Source: DSUN01 sp035527715 (lineage in GTDB: Bacteria; Planctomycetota; PUPC01; DSUN01). From it: DNA of 64,000 nt. The notes under the pieces were generated by a model, which was not told where the DNA came from, made no database searches, and saw only the letters and a program-made list of their open reading frames with translations. The stretch lies in NCBI GenBank assembly GCA_035527715.1, contig DATKZY010000151.1:30202-94201 (forward strand). The letters are read 5' to 3'. This document shows positions 36,036 through 43,382 of the stretch, one piece after another (within the stretch, counting starts at the first letter, position 1; every line of letters begins with the position of its first letter). Made by a program: the position numbers and the translations under genes.

Positions 36036-36166
36036 GGGGTTCTCCTGTGCTCGTGCCGGGCCGGCAACGCTGCTGGTCACGTAAAACCGACGGGGCGAAC
36101 CCCAGCGCACGGGGTCGTCCTCGCTCTTCCGCTGGCCAAGGCGGCGTCGAATCCCTTCCTCTCCTT

Positions 36167-36194
36167 ATCATAGCTGATCGGTGACTTGGGTCAA
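36167..36194 (-). promoter_or_regulatory. Promoter for cysK
   Basis: On the minus strand TTGACC (36189-36194) and TATGAT (36167-36172) are 16 nt apart. The leader to the cysK ATG would be about 125 nt; no known riboswitch fold was recognised in it. Confidence 0.6.
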
Positions 36195-36232
36195 GCCCCA
36201 AGGACCCCGCGCGCCCTGCCCCGCCGGTGACC

Positions 36233-36262
36233 TTGACACGGGGCGGACGGAAATTGTATCAT
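36233..36262 (+). promoter_or_regulatory. Promoter for selC-selD
   Basis: A perfect TTGACA (36233-36238) and TATCAT (36257-36262) are 18 nt apart. Transcription would start about 38 nt before the tRNA-Sec gene and could continue into selD, which begins 73 nt after the tRNA. Confidence 0.6.
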
Positions 36263-36306
36263 GATTGCGGCATGACGATGGCAGGCGCGACTGGTCATTG
36301 CCTGTC

Positions 36307-36402
36307 GGAAGGGACGGGGTCTGGTGGCCCCACTGGTCTTCAAAACCAGTTGCGGGTAGATAAAACTGCCCGTGGTGGGTTCGATTCCTACCCCTTCCGC
36401 CA
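36307..36402 (+). tRNA. selC: tRNA-Sec (anticodon UCA)
   Basis: A 96-nt tRNA with encoded CCA. The anticodon stem ACTGGT/ACCAGT (36332-36337 and 36345-36350) closes loop CTTCAAA with UCA at 36340-36342. The D stem is GGGG/CCCC. The long variable arm pairs CGGGTAG with CTGCCCG. The T loop TTCGATT sits on a 5-bp stem, and the acceptor is 8 positions long (GGAAGGGA against CCCCTTCC, with one A-C mismatch at the inner end). The 8+5 arrangement, long variable arm and UCA anticodon are diagnostic of bacterial selenocysteine tRNA. Confidence 0.97.
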
Positions 36403-36475
36403 TTTCCACGTTGCGGCGATGGTCAACAGCCGCCTTTCCTGCGCGGTCGGTTCCCTCCCTTCGGGCGAGAAGGCG

Positions 36476-37519
36476 ATGGCGGAGCAAGAACGAAAGCGCC
36501 TGACGAGCCAGGTGCGAGCCGCGGGCTGAGCGGCCAAGGCAGGTCCGGGTGACCTGGCTCAGCTCGTGAGCTGTCTGCCCAAGCCGACGGACCCGAACGT
36601 GCTCATCGGGTTCGCCACGGGGGATGACTCCGGCGTGTACCGGCTGACGCCGGAGCTCGCCATCGTGCAGTCGGTGGACGTGTTGACGCCGATCGTGGAC
36701 GACCCGCGGACGTTCGGCCAGATCGCAGCGGCGAATGCGCTGAGCGACCTGTACGTGCTGGGCGCGGAGCCCCGGACTGCACTGAACATCCTCGCCCTGC
36801 CGCCGGGCGATGCCTGGCGGGAGATCGGGCGAGAGATTCTTCTCGGCGGCCACGACAAGCTGGCCGAGGCGGGGGCCTCCCTCATCGGCGGGCATACCAT
36901 TGACGACCCCGAGCTGAAGTACGGCATGTGCGTGACGGGCACGGTGCACCCCGCTCACATCCTCACCCACGCGGGGGGCAAGCCAGGGGACGGCCTGGTG
37001 CTCACCAAGCCGATCGGCACGGGAGTGGTGGCGACGGCGATCAAGGGGGGACTCGCATCGCCCGCGCACGCGGCGGCCGCGGCCTCGAGCATGGCGACCC
37101 TGAACGCGACGGCCGCGCGGCTGGCCATCGAGGCCGGCGCACACGCGTGCACGGACGTCACGGGGTTCGGCCTCATCGGCCATCTGCTCGAGATCCTGCG
37201 GGCCAGCGGTGTCGGGGCCGTCGTCGAGGCGCGGCGGGTTCCCCTGCTGCCCGGGGCGCTCGACTACTGCGGGATGGGGATGCTCCCTGCCGGGTCGGCC
37301 AGGCTGAAGCTTGCCTACGGCTGCAAGGTGGACGTGGATGGTGGGGTGGACGAACTGCTGTCGGACCTGTTGTTCGATGCCCAGACGTCTGGCGGCCTCC
37401 TCGTCGCGGTCGCCGAGGCGGAGCGATTGGTGGAGCGTTTGCACGAGGAGGGAATCAGGGATGCGGCCAAGATCGGGCGCCTCGTGGCGGAGCCGAAGGT
37501 GCGGGTGAGTGTGGTCTAG
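36476..37519 (+). CDS. selD: Selenide, water dikinase, selenocysteine-containing (in-frame UGA at codon 18)
   Basis: SelD makes selenophosphate from selenide and ATP, the Se donor for Sec-tRNA. The frame 36476-37519 encodes 347 residues if the UGA at 36527-36529 is read as Sec. Around it, RLTSQVRAAG-U-AAK aligns with the catalytic motif LTxYxxGxG-[C/U]-xxK of SelD, so Sec18 takes the place of the usual Cys and K21 of the catalytic Lys. Downstream are DPNVLIGFATGDDSGVYRL, VDVLTPIVDDPRTFGQIAAA, GGHTIDDPELKYGM and DVTGFGLIGHLLE. GAGAAGG precedes the ATG. A bSECIS-like hairpin follows the UGA. Automatic callers would truncate it to start at 36566. Confidence 0.95.
36530..36558 (+). promoter_or_regulatory. 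Bacterial SECIS-like hairpin in selD
   Basis: CAGGTC (36540-36545) pairs perfectly with GACCTG (36551-36556) around loop CGGGT. The loop starts after 16 intervening nt from the UGA, within the range bound by SelB, and contains G residues at its top. Confidence 0.7.
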
Positions 37520-37540
37520 CCCGAACGCGCGCCAAAGCGA

Positions 37541-37573
37541 AGCGGCCGACGCCTGTCTCAGGCGCCGGCCGCT
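37541..37573. terminator. Bidirectional hairpin between selD and the convergent selenoprotein gene
   Basis: AGCGGCCGACGCCT (37541-37554) pairs with AGGCGCCGGCCGCT (37560-37573) with one mismatch, loop GTCTC. It sits 21 nt after selD and 27 nt beyond the stop of the opposite gene, so it could end both transcripts. Confidence 0.55.
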
Positions 37574-37600
37574 GGTGTGTCTGAGGGAAAGAGAGCTGCG

Positions 37601-38065
37601 TCAGCTCTCCTTCTTCTGCTCGCCCTCGGTCGGCTTCGCGCCGGCCTCGGTGCCTTCCTTCTCGGCCTTCTTGGCCTGGGCCGCTTCGTACTTCTCGCGG
37701 TACTTGGCGGCGAGGGCATCGGCCTTGTCCTTGCCCTTCACGCTCTTCTCGAGCACGAGGACCGCGGCCTTGACCGGCTTCGGCTCGTCCGGGTTGTCCT
37801 TCTTAGCTTCCAGGTATGCCCTGTACGCCTGGGCGTACTCCTCCGCGCAGGCCTTCTCGCGCTTGGTGACCTCGTTGCCCGGCACAGCCTCGATGGTGAC
37901 GGCGCCAGTGGCGTCGCGGGTGATAATGACGGAGTAGAACAGGACCGTTCCGCCGCCGGACCGGCGGCGAGAGGACCCTCACGCACCCCAAGCCGTGCTC
38001 ATCCACTCGGACAGCCCCGACAGCGCGAGGACTGCCACAACCAGCCACAGAGTGCGTCTCGTCAT
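37601..38065 (-). CDS. Candidate novel exported selenoprotein (in-frame UGA at codon 29)
   Basis: Read through the TGA at 37979-37981, the frame encodes 154 residues. Residues 1-25 form a signal peptide or membrane anchor (RRTLWLVVAVLALSG, then SEWMSTAWGA). Sec29 follows, then GSSRRRSGGGTVLFYSVIIT, a short beta segment (DATGAVTIEAVPGNEV) and an Ala/Lys/Glu-rich helical tail to the end. No Cys lies near Sec except C42-region-free sequence; only one Cys (KACAEEY) occurs later. AGGAGG nine nt before 38065 chooses this ATG over one at 38071. It has its own promoter, a SECIS-like hairpin, and lies convergent to selD. I recognise no family; function unknown, redox or metal-related is a guess. Confidence 0.8.
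37951..37978 (-). promoter_or_regulatory. Bacterial SECIS-like hairpin in the selenoprotein gene
   Basis: On the coding strand nine nt follow the UGA, then CGCCGCC (37969-37963), loop GGTCC (37962-37958) and GGCGGCG (37957-37951): a perfect 7-bp stem. The loop starts after 16 intervening nt, as in selD, and its GGUC resembles the loop known from E. coli formate dehydrogenase mRNA. Confidence 0.75.
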
Positions 38066-38120
38066 GGCCATTGGCCTCCTATAGTACCGGACAGCCCCGG
38101 ATGTACCCTCAGCCCCTTCC

Positions 38121-38148
38121 AGTGTACACGACGGGACTGCCTTGTCAA
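38121..38148 (-). promoter_or_regulatory. Promoter of the selenoprotein gene
   Basis: On the minus strand a perfect TTGACA (38143-38148) and TACACT (38121-38126) are 16 nt apart, giving a leader of about 48 nt. This argues that the short interrupted frame is a real, separately transcribed gene. Confidence 0.6.
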
Positions 38149-38211
38149 GCGATTCTTTGCCGGAAAAATTTCCGCATGTCACTGCCTTGGCGAGGGTTGT
38201 CCTTCTGGGCG

Positions 38212-39303
38212 TCAACGGGCATCGCTCACGGCCCGCTCGGCTTTGGCCAGCCAGGCGTCGCTGACGGTGACGCCCCAGCCCGGCCCCTCGGGCACGGCGA
38301 CATGGCCGTCGCGGACCTCCAGGGTCGGCGCATAGAGGCCGTGGACCCAGGGCGTGGGCTCGATGGAGAACTCCATTTGCGGGCCGGCGTTGGGGATGGC
38401 GGCCAGGAGATGCAACGTAAATGCCGACACCATCGAGAGGTTGGCCGAGTGGGGGACGCACAGGAGGCCCCCGGCCGCGGCCATTTCGGCCACGCGGCTC
38501 GCCCGGGAGATGCCGCCGACGTAGCAGACGTCCGGCTGCACGATGTCCACCGCCTTCATCCTGATCATCCGCCGCCACTGGGCGAGGTCGTTGTCCTGCT
38601 CCCCGCCAGCCACTGGGATGTCGAGCGTCGCCGTAACCTCTTGAGTCCATTCGAGTTCCCAATACGGGCAAGGCTCCTCGAAGTGGCAGAAGCGATGGTT
38701 TTCGAGGAGGCGGCCGATCTCAATGGCCCGCTTGGGGGTGTAGCAACTGTTGCCATCGGCGAGGAGGCGAACGTCGTCCCCGACGCCCTTGCGGACGGCT
38801 GGGACGAGTGCCTCGGTGCGGCCTGGCCACTGGTCCTGGTCGTGGCCGCAGACCTTTCCGACGCGTATCTTGAAGGCACGAAAGCCTTTAGCGTCGCGCA
38901 AGCGGGCCAGGCGGTCGGCCTCGGCCTGGGGCTGGATGTCGCGCCGCATGCTCGAGCCGTAGACGGGGACAGGGCGCGGCTTGCCTCCGAGCAGTTCGCA
39001 GACGCTCCTGCCCTCCAGCCTCCCGCGCAGGTCCCAGAGCGCCGTCTCGACGCCGCACGTGGCGCGGCAGACGTAGGACCAGGGGAACTTGTATTCGGCC
39101 TCGATACAGCGCTGGGCGAGGCCGGCGATGTCGGTGGCATCCGCGCCGAGCGCATGGGGCGCGACCTGCTTGTGAAGGACGATGGTCGTGATGTCGGCGT
39201 GGAAGGGCGCCGTCTGGCCGAAGCCGGTGGCCCCGTCGTCGGTGGTCACCTTGACGATACACAGTTGGTCGCGGGTGAAGGTTTCGATGCGCTTGATCTT
39301 CAT
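38212..39303 (-). CDS. Enolase-superfamily (mandelate racemase/muconate lactonizing) sugar-acid dehydratase
   Basis: A 363-residue enzyme. Metal ligands are D183 (LLADGNSCY), a Glu of CHFEEPCP at 209-210 and E235 (VAGGEQ). The base motif reads FKIRVGK, with K145 and R147 in place of the classical KxK, and the His of CVPHSAN with an upstream QPD supplies the His-Asp dyad of the mandelate racemase subgroup. A proton-abstracting dehydratase or epimerase of sugar acids is most likely; the exact substrate is not readable. It overlaps the heparinase-like gene by four bases and lies downstream of it, fitting breakdown of uronic-acid glycans. Confidence 0.87.
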   Translation of the reverse strand: MKIKRIETFTRDQLCIVKVTTDDGATGFGQTAPFHADITTIVLHKQVAPHALGADATDIAGLAQRCIEAEYKFPWSYVCRATCGVETALWDLRGRLEGRSVCELLGGKPRPVPVYGSSMRRDIQPQAEADRLARLRDAKGFRAFKIRVGKVCGHDQDQWPGRTEALVPAVRKGVGDDVRLLADGNSCYTPKRAIEIGRLLENHRFCHFEEPCPYWELEWTQEVTATLDIPVAGGEQDNDLAQWRRMIRMKAVDIVQPDVCYVGGISRASRVAEMAAAGGLLCVPHSANLSMVSAFTLHLLAAIPNAGPQMEFSIEPTPWVHGLYAPTLEVRDGHVAVPEGPGWGVTVSDAWLAKAERAVSDAR

Positions 39304-41648
39304 TTCGCCTTGTTCCCCTCGATGATGAGCTTGTGGGCGACCGCGCCGTCGCGGCCGTAGCGCAACGCCTTGATGTCGTCGCCGCGGAGGGAGATGACGA
39401 CTTTGCCATCGGCAAGGGGGGCCTCGAGGTCGTAGCCGTCCTCAAGTTGCTGGAGGCGTGTGGTTGCCACCGGCTCACTGCCCGTCTTGTGCGGTCGGAT
39501 GAGCGTGAGGAAGCCGGCGCGGAGCGCCGGCACGAGCGTGGCTGCCGTGAGGTGCCACTCGGAGAGCTTCACGCGGGCGCGGGGCGGCGGGTCGAACTTG
39601 TCGGTGAGCGAGAGCTTGAGGTCGGCGGGCGCGAGGAACGCCACGCGGCAGGCCGCCTTGCCGTTCACCACGCGAATGTCGCCCTGGCCTGTGACCTCGG
39701 GCTTCGTGGGCGCGTGGAGCCACCACTCGAAGGTCGAGGGCTTCGGGGCCTCGAGCCGGTCGTAGATCACAATCAGCTCGGGCTTGACGAAGAGGATGCT
39801 GCGCGTGAAGCGCTTGAGTCGGTCGCCGTAGGCCCGGCTCGCCTCGCCCGACACGAAGTCGAATGCCTCCGACGTATGGCACGCGAGAATCTTGCCGACG
39901 GAGGCGCTGGAGTGCTTGTTCTGCCCCTGGCCGTTCACGGTGATGGAGTTGGTGGACTTGGTCTCCCACATCCAGTTGGTGTGGTGGGCGCTGCCGTGGA
40001 TGTCGCGTCGGCCTGTCGAAACGAGGAGCCGCTCGCCGAAGGCGTAGAGGAGGAAGGCGTTCTGCGCGTCGTAGCCGTGGCTCTGGGTGCCGAAGGGGCT
40101 GCTCTTGAAGATCACCTCGACATTGTCCTTCGCGTCGAGCAGCGTGGTGTTGAGCACGGCCAGCCCCGTGCCGCGGAAGCAGCGCGAGGTGGGCAGGTCG
40201 GTGGGCGGCTTGGGCTCGACCTTGGGCAGCGCGCCGCGGATGAAGCCGATGTAGCCCCTCTCCTCCTGTCCGCCGCCCTGGACGTCCACGTACCATTGCC
40301 AATAGGGGTTCTGCGCCTGCGAGGCGGAGGTGGTCATGACGGGGATGGCGCTGCGCGAGTTGCGCTCGGCCGCGAGGTCGCCGAACCCGCCGCCCGGCGT
40401 GCCTGGGGGCTGGAGATAGAGCGGGTAGTAGCCGATCTGCGAGAAGTAGGGCTTCTTGTAGGCGTCAATGTTCATCGCCACGCGCATCACGTCGGCCCAC
40501 CAGGTGAAGCGGCCGATGTAGCTGGCCCAGTAGCTCGCGCCCTCGTGCCAGCCGCCGTCGGCGTCGCACCAGACGGGATAGGCGTTGTAGAAGACGTTCA
40601 TGGCGAACCACACCCACTCGGCGGCCTCGGGGATTTCGTCGAGGAAGGCGATGCCGACTTCGCCGAGGAAGTGCCAGGCGCGGTTCGAGTGGCTGCCGTA
40701 GGGCTGCCAGATGTGGCGCGGCGCGAGGTGGTCGTACATCTCGGTGCCGCGGACGGCCATCACCTGGCGGCACTTGGCCTTCTCGGCGTCGGTGAGCAGG
40801 TCGTTGACGAAGGAGTAGGTGCGCGAGAAGTAGTAGTTGTAGGGCATGCCCGCCTCGTCGTTGTAGCGGTAGCCCGTGCTGCCCTTGGGCTCCCACTCAG
40901 CGGCGGCGAGGAGCAGGCGCTTCGCGAGCTGCCCGTACTCTTCCTTGCCGCCCAGGAGGCGGGTGAAGGCGAGGGTGGCCGCGCCGTTGAGCACGTTGAT
41001 GGTGTAGACCCGGTTGCCCCACCAGATCGTCCGCCACTCCTCGCCGAGCCGTTGGGTGCCGGCCGGGTACTTCGGCGGCTCCTTGGTCGGTGGCGGGTTC
41101 TTCAGGAGCTTCTCGCACTCGGCGACCAGGTGCGCGTAGTGCTTCTCCAGGTTGCCCTGGGCAAGCTCTCGAAGGCCCGGCAACTGCTCGGGGCGGACGA
41201 AGAGGCGCGGGTGAACCTTCGGGATGCGGGCGAGCAGGTCTTCCCGCGAGGGCATCGGGAACTCCACCGCATCGTCGGCGATCGTGAACGCTCGCGCCTT
41301 GCTCCACGGCGACACGGCGCCCGTCCTGTTCGCGTATCGGAAGCGCCAGTGCCACTGGCCCTTGTCGAGGGGCTTGGGCGGGCAGTGGGCATTGAAGCGG
41401 ATTGCCCCGGCGCGGTAGGCCGGCTCGCGGAACGCGGCGTCGCGCGCGCACTCCAGCTCATAGCTGGCCGCCCCTTTCTGCGGGCGCCACACGAAGCCCG
41501 GGGGATTCACGGGGCACGGCTGCCCCTCGATGGGTCGGAAGCCCCACTCGCCGGGTCCGCCAGGCGTGTCGTCCACGGCAAGATCCTCCGCAAAAGCACC
41601 AAGGGCGAGGTAGAGAACGGCCACACCCGCAAGGCAACGTGCCAGCAT
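39300..41648 (-). CDS. Heparinase II/III-like exported polysaccharide lyase
   Basis: A 782-residue protein. AAGGAG selects the ATG at 41648, giving signal peptide MLARCLAGVAVLYLALGAFA. After a fibronectin-like stretch (GFVWRPQKGAASYELECARD), the alpha/alpha barrel begins near IPKVHPRLFVRPEQLPGLRE. Conserved heparinase-type parts include GSHSNRAWHFLGEVGIAFLD, ADGGWHEGASYWASYIGRF and, in the beta domain, SHGYDAQNAFLLYAFGERLL with HHTNWMWETKSTNSITVNG. Such enzymes cleave acidic glycans by beta-elimination, giving unsaturated uronates that the partner dehydratase could process. Confidence 0.87.
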   Translation of the reverse strand: MLARCLAGVAVLYLALGAFAEDLAVDDTPGGPGEWGFRPIEGQPCPVNPPGFVWRPQKGAASYELECARDAAFREPAYRAGAIRFNAHCPPKPLDKGQWHWRFRYANRTGAVSPWSKARAFTIADDAVEFPMPSREDLLARIPKVHPRLFVRPEQLPGLRELAQGNLEKHYAHLVAECEKLLKNPPPTKEPPKYPAGTQRLGEEWRTIWWGNRVYTINVLNGAATLAFTRLLGGKEEYGQLAKRLLLAAAEWEPKGSTGYRYNDEAGMPYNYYFSRTYSFVNDLLTDAEKAKCRQVMAVRGTEMYDHLAPRHIWQPYGSHSNRAWHFLGEVGIAFLDEIPEAAEWVWFAMNVFYNAYPVWCDADGGWHEGASYWASYIGRFTWWADVMRVAMNIDAYKKPYFSQIGYYPLYLQPPGTPGGGFGDLAAERNSRSAIPVMTTSASQAQNPYWQWYVDVQGGGQEERGYIGFIRGALPKVEPKPPTDLPTSRCFRGTGLAVLNTTLLDAKDNVEVIFKSSPFGTQSHGYDAQNAFLLYAFGERLLVSTGRRDIHGSAHHTNWMWETKSTNSITVNGQGQNKHSSASVGKILACHTSEAFDFVSGEASRAYGDRLKRFTRSILFVKPELIVIYDRLEAPKPSTFEWWLHAPTKPEVTGQGDIRVVNGKAACRVAFLAPADLKLSLTDKFDPPPRARVKLSEWHLTAATLVPALRAGFLTLIRPHKTGSEPVATTRLQQLEDGYDLEAPLADGKVVISLRGDDIKALRYGRDGAVAHKLIIEGNKAK

Positions 41649-41680
41649 GAGAGCGTGCTCCTTCTGCGAAAGGGGCATGC

Positions 41681-41710
41681 ATCAGACCATGAGCGGGGGG
41701 CGGGAGTCAA
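41681..41710 (-). promoter_or_regulatory. Promoter of the heparinase/dehydratase operon
   Basis: On the minus strand TTGACT (41705-41710) and TCTGAT (41681-41686) are 18 nt apart, about 33 nt before the ATG at 41648. The -10 is only moderate. Confidence 0.45.
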
Positions 41711-41802
41711 GCCGCACCACAGCGCAACTTGCGCGGGCCGCGGCGAGGCGGTTAAATGCGAGGGTGGATCCTGATGCCCCGGCGATGGAAAGGAGAAGGC
41801 GC

Positions 41803-42390
41803 ATGGCCGCGAAGAAGATCCTGATGCTGGTGGGCGACTACGTGGAGGACTACGAGGCGATGGTGCCCTTCCAGATGCTCACCATGGTCGGGCACACGGT
41901 CCACGCCGTCTGCCCGGGGAAGAAGGCGGGCGACGTGGTCCGCACCGCCGTGCACGACTTCGAGGGCGACCAGACCTACAGCGAAAAGCGGGGGCACAAC
42001 TTCGCGATCAACGCCGATTTCGACGCCGTGACGCCCGAGGGCTACGATGCCCTGGTGATCCCCGGTGGTCGCGCGCCCGAGTACATCCGCCTCGACGAGC
42101 GGGTGCTCGAGATCGTCCGACACTTTGCCGAGGTCAGGAAGCCCATCGCCTCGGTCTGCCACGGCCAGCAGGTGCTCGTCGCGGCGGGCGTGGTCGGGGG
42201 GAAGACTTGCACCGCCTACCCCGCCGTGAAGCCCGACCTCGTGCGCGCGGGGGCGAAGTGGGCCGACGTGAACGCCACGTTCTCGAACGCCGTGGTGGAT
42301 GGGAACCTGGTTACGGCGCCCGCCTGGCCGGCGCACCCCGAATGGATGCGGAAGTTCCTCGAGGTCCTCGGCTCCACGATCAAGCCGTGA
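41803..42390 (+). CDS. DJ-1/PfpI superfamily protein
   Basis: A 195-residue class-I glutamine-amidotransferase-fold protein. AAAGGAG precedes the ATG. Conserved parts are KKILMLVGDYVEDYEAMVPF, YDALVIPGGRAPEYIR and the nucleophile elbow ASVCHGQQVL with its Cys followed by His. Members act as proteases, deglycases, chaperones or hydratases. It starts divergently from the heparinase operon and its last 11 nt overlap the 3' end of the convergent URO-D gene. Confidence 0.9.
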   Translation: MAAKKILMLVGDYVEDYEAMVPFQMLTMVGHTVHAVCPGKKAGDVVRTAVHDFEGDQTYSEKRGHNFAINADFDAVTPEGYDALVIPGGRAPEYIRLDERVLEIVRHFAEVRKPIASVCHGQQVLVAAGVVGGKTCTAYPAVKPDLVRAGAKWADVNATFSNAVVDGNLVTAPAWPAHPEWMRKFLEVLGSTIKP

Positions 42391-43372
42391 AGCGTCGGAC
42401 CGGCCGCTTGAGGGGGTAGCAGCCGTGTCGCTCGACAGCCCCGCGGAATGCCTCGATGTGGGCAGGGGGGAAGGGCATGCCCTGATCGGGCGAGCAGAAG
42501 TAGCCGCCCTCGCGGCCGAGCTGCCAGAGGCGCTGCCGCACCTCGGCCTCGATGGCCTCGGCCGGCCCCGCCACAATCGTCCCCGTGCTCACGGCGCCCT
42601 GGAGCGCCATCCTGCCTTGCGTGGCCGCGCGCACCTTGTCGAGGTCGTTGGCCGTCGCCTGGACGGGGTTCAGGACGTTCACGCCGAGGTCCATGAAGGT
42701 TTCGAGCATCCAGTCAATCCTGCCGCACGAATGGAAGCCTATGATCACGCCGCGGCGCTTGTAGAGGTCGAAGAGGCGGCGGTACTCCGGCACGAGAAAC
42801 TCGTGGACGATGTCGGGGCCGAGGAGTGGGCCGCGCTGGGTGCCGAGGTCGTCGCCGAGGCCGACCATTTCGACACCGACCTTCAGGTAGTGTGCGGCGA
42901 TGCCGAGTTGCCAGTCCATCACCCGGTGCAGCACGTCGCGGGCGAAGCCCGGGTCGCAGCGGAACGCGAGCATCATGGTTTCCATGCTGGCGAGCATGTA
43001 GGACTTCTCCCAAAGCGTCTCGCGGTGGCTGCCGCTGAGGAAGAGGTCGCCGCCTGGGAACTCCTTCGCCCGCTGGTAGATCCTGCCGCAGATCCGCTCG
43101 TCGTTCGGATCAGGCCACGGGTAGCTTGCGAGGGCCTTGGGGTCGGCGAGCGGGTGATGGCGCGGGAAGCCCATCACGCCGTCGAGCTCCTTGTGCCACA
43201 CGGTGCCCCAGATGTCGGTCCAGGTGGTGCCGACCGGGCAGTCGTGTCCGCCGCCCTGGTAGCCCTCGTGGTTGCAGCCGAGGTAGGCGAGGCCGTGCGT
43301 CGGCGGCCCGCCGACGACCCGCTCGGGCCGGTCGAAGCGGATGATGCGGAGGGCATTCTCCCTGTCGGTCAC
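42380..43372 (-). CDS. Uroporphyrinogen-decarboxylase-fold (URO-D) protein
   Basis: A 330-residue TIM-barrel protein. The GTG at 43372 lies 10 nt after the acetyl-CoA synthetase stop; longer frames run back into that gene. Recognisable parts are NALRIIRFDRPERVVGGPPT at the start, VEMVGLGDDLGTQRGPLLGP, RRGVIIGFHSCGRIDWMLE and NPVQATANDLDKVRAATQG. This matches the MtaA/CmuA-like branch common in PVC bacteria, not haem-pathway HemE, because the HemE N-terminal RQAGR motif is absent. A methyltransferase or other C1 role is possible; substrate unknown. Confidence 0.8.
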   Translation of the reverse strand: MTDRENALRIIRFDRPERVVGGPPTHGLAYLGCNHEGYQGGGHDCPVGTTWTDIWGTVWHKELDGVMGFPRHHPLADPKALASYPWPDPNDERICGRIYQRAKEFPGGDLFLSGSHRETLWEKSYMLASMETMMLAFRCDPGFARDVLHRVMDWQLGIAAHYLKVGVEMVGLGDDLGTQRGPLLGPDIVHEFLVPEYRRLFDLYKRRGVIIGFHSCGRIDWMLETFMDLGVNVLNPVQATANDLDKVRAATQGRMALQGAVSTGTIVAGPAEAIEAEVRQRLWQLGREGGYFCSPDQGMPFPPAHIEAFRGAVERHGCYPLKRPVRRFTA

Positions 43373-43382
43373 TGGCCGTCGC

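Noticed and set aside
36566..37519. selD starting at the GTG at 36566
   Set aside because: This would remove the catalytic Sec/Lys region; the in-frame sequence upstream of the UGA matches the SelD active-site motif.
38066..38071. Earlier ATG for the selenoprotein gene
   Set aside because: It lies only three bases from AGGAGG, too close; the ATG at 38065 has nine bases.
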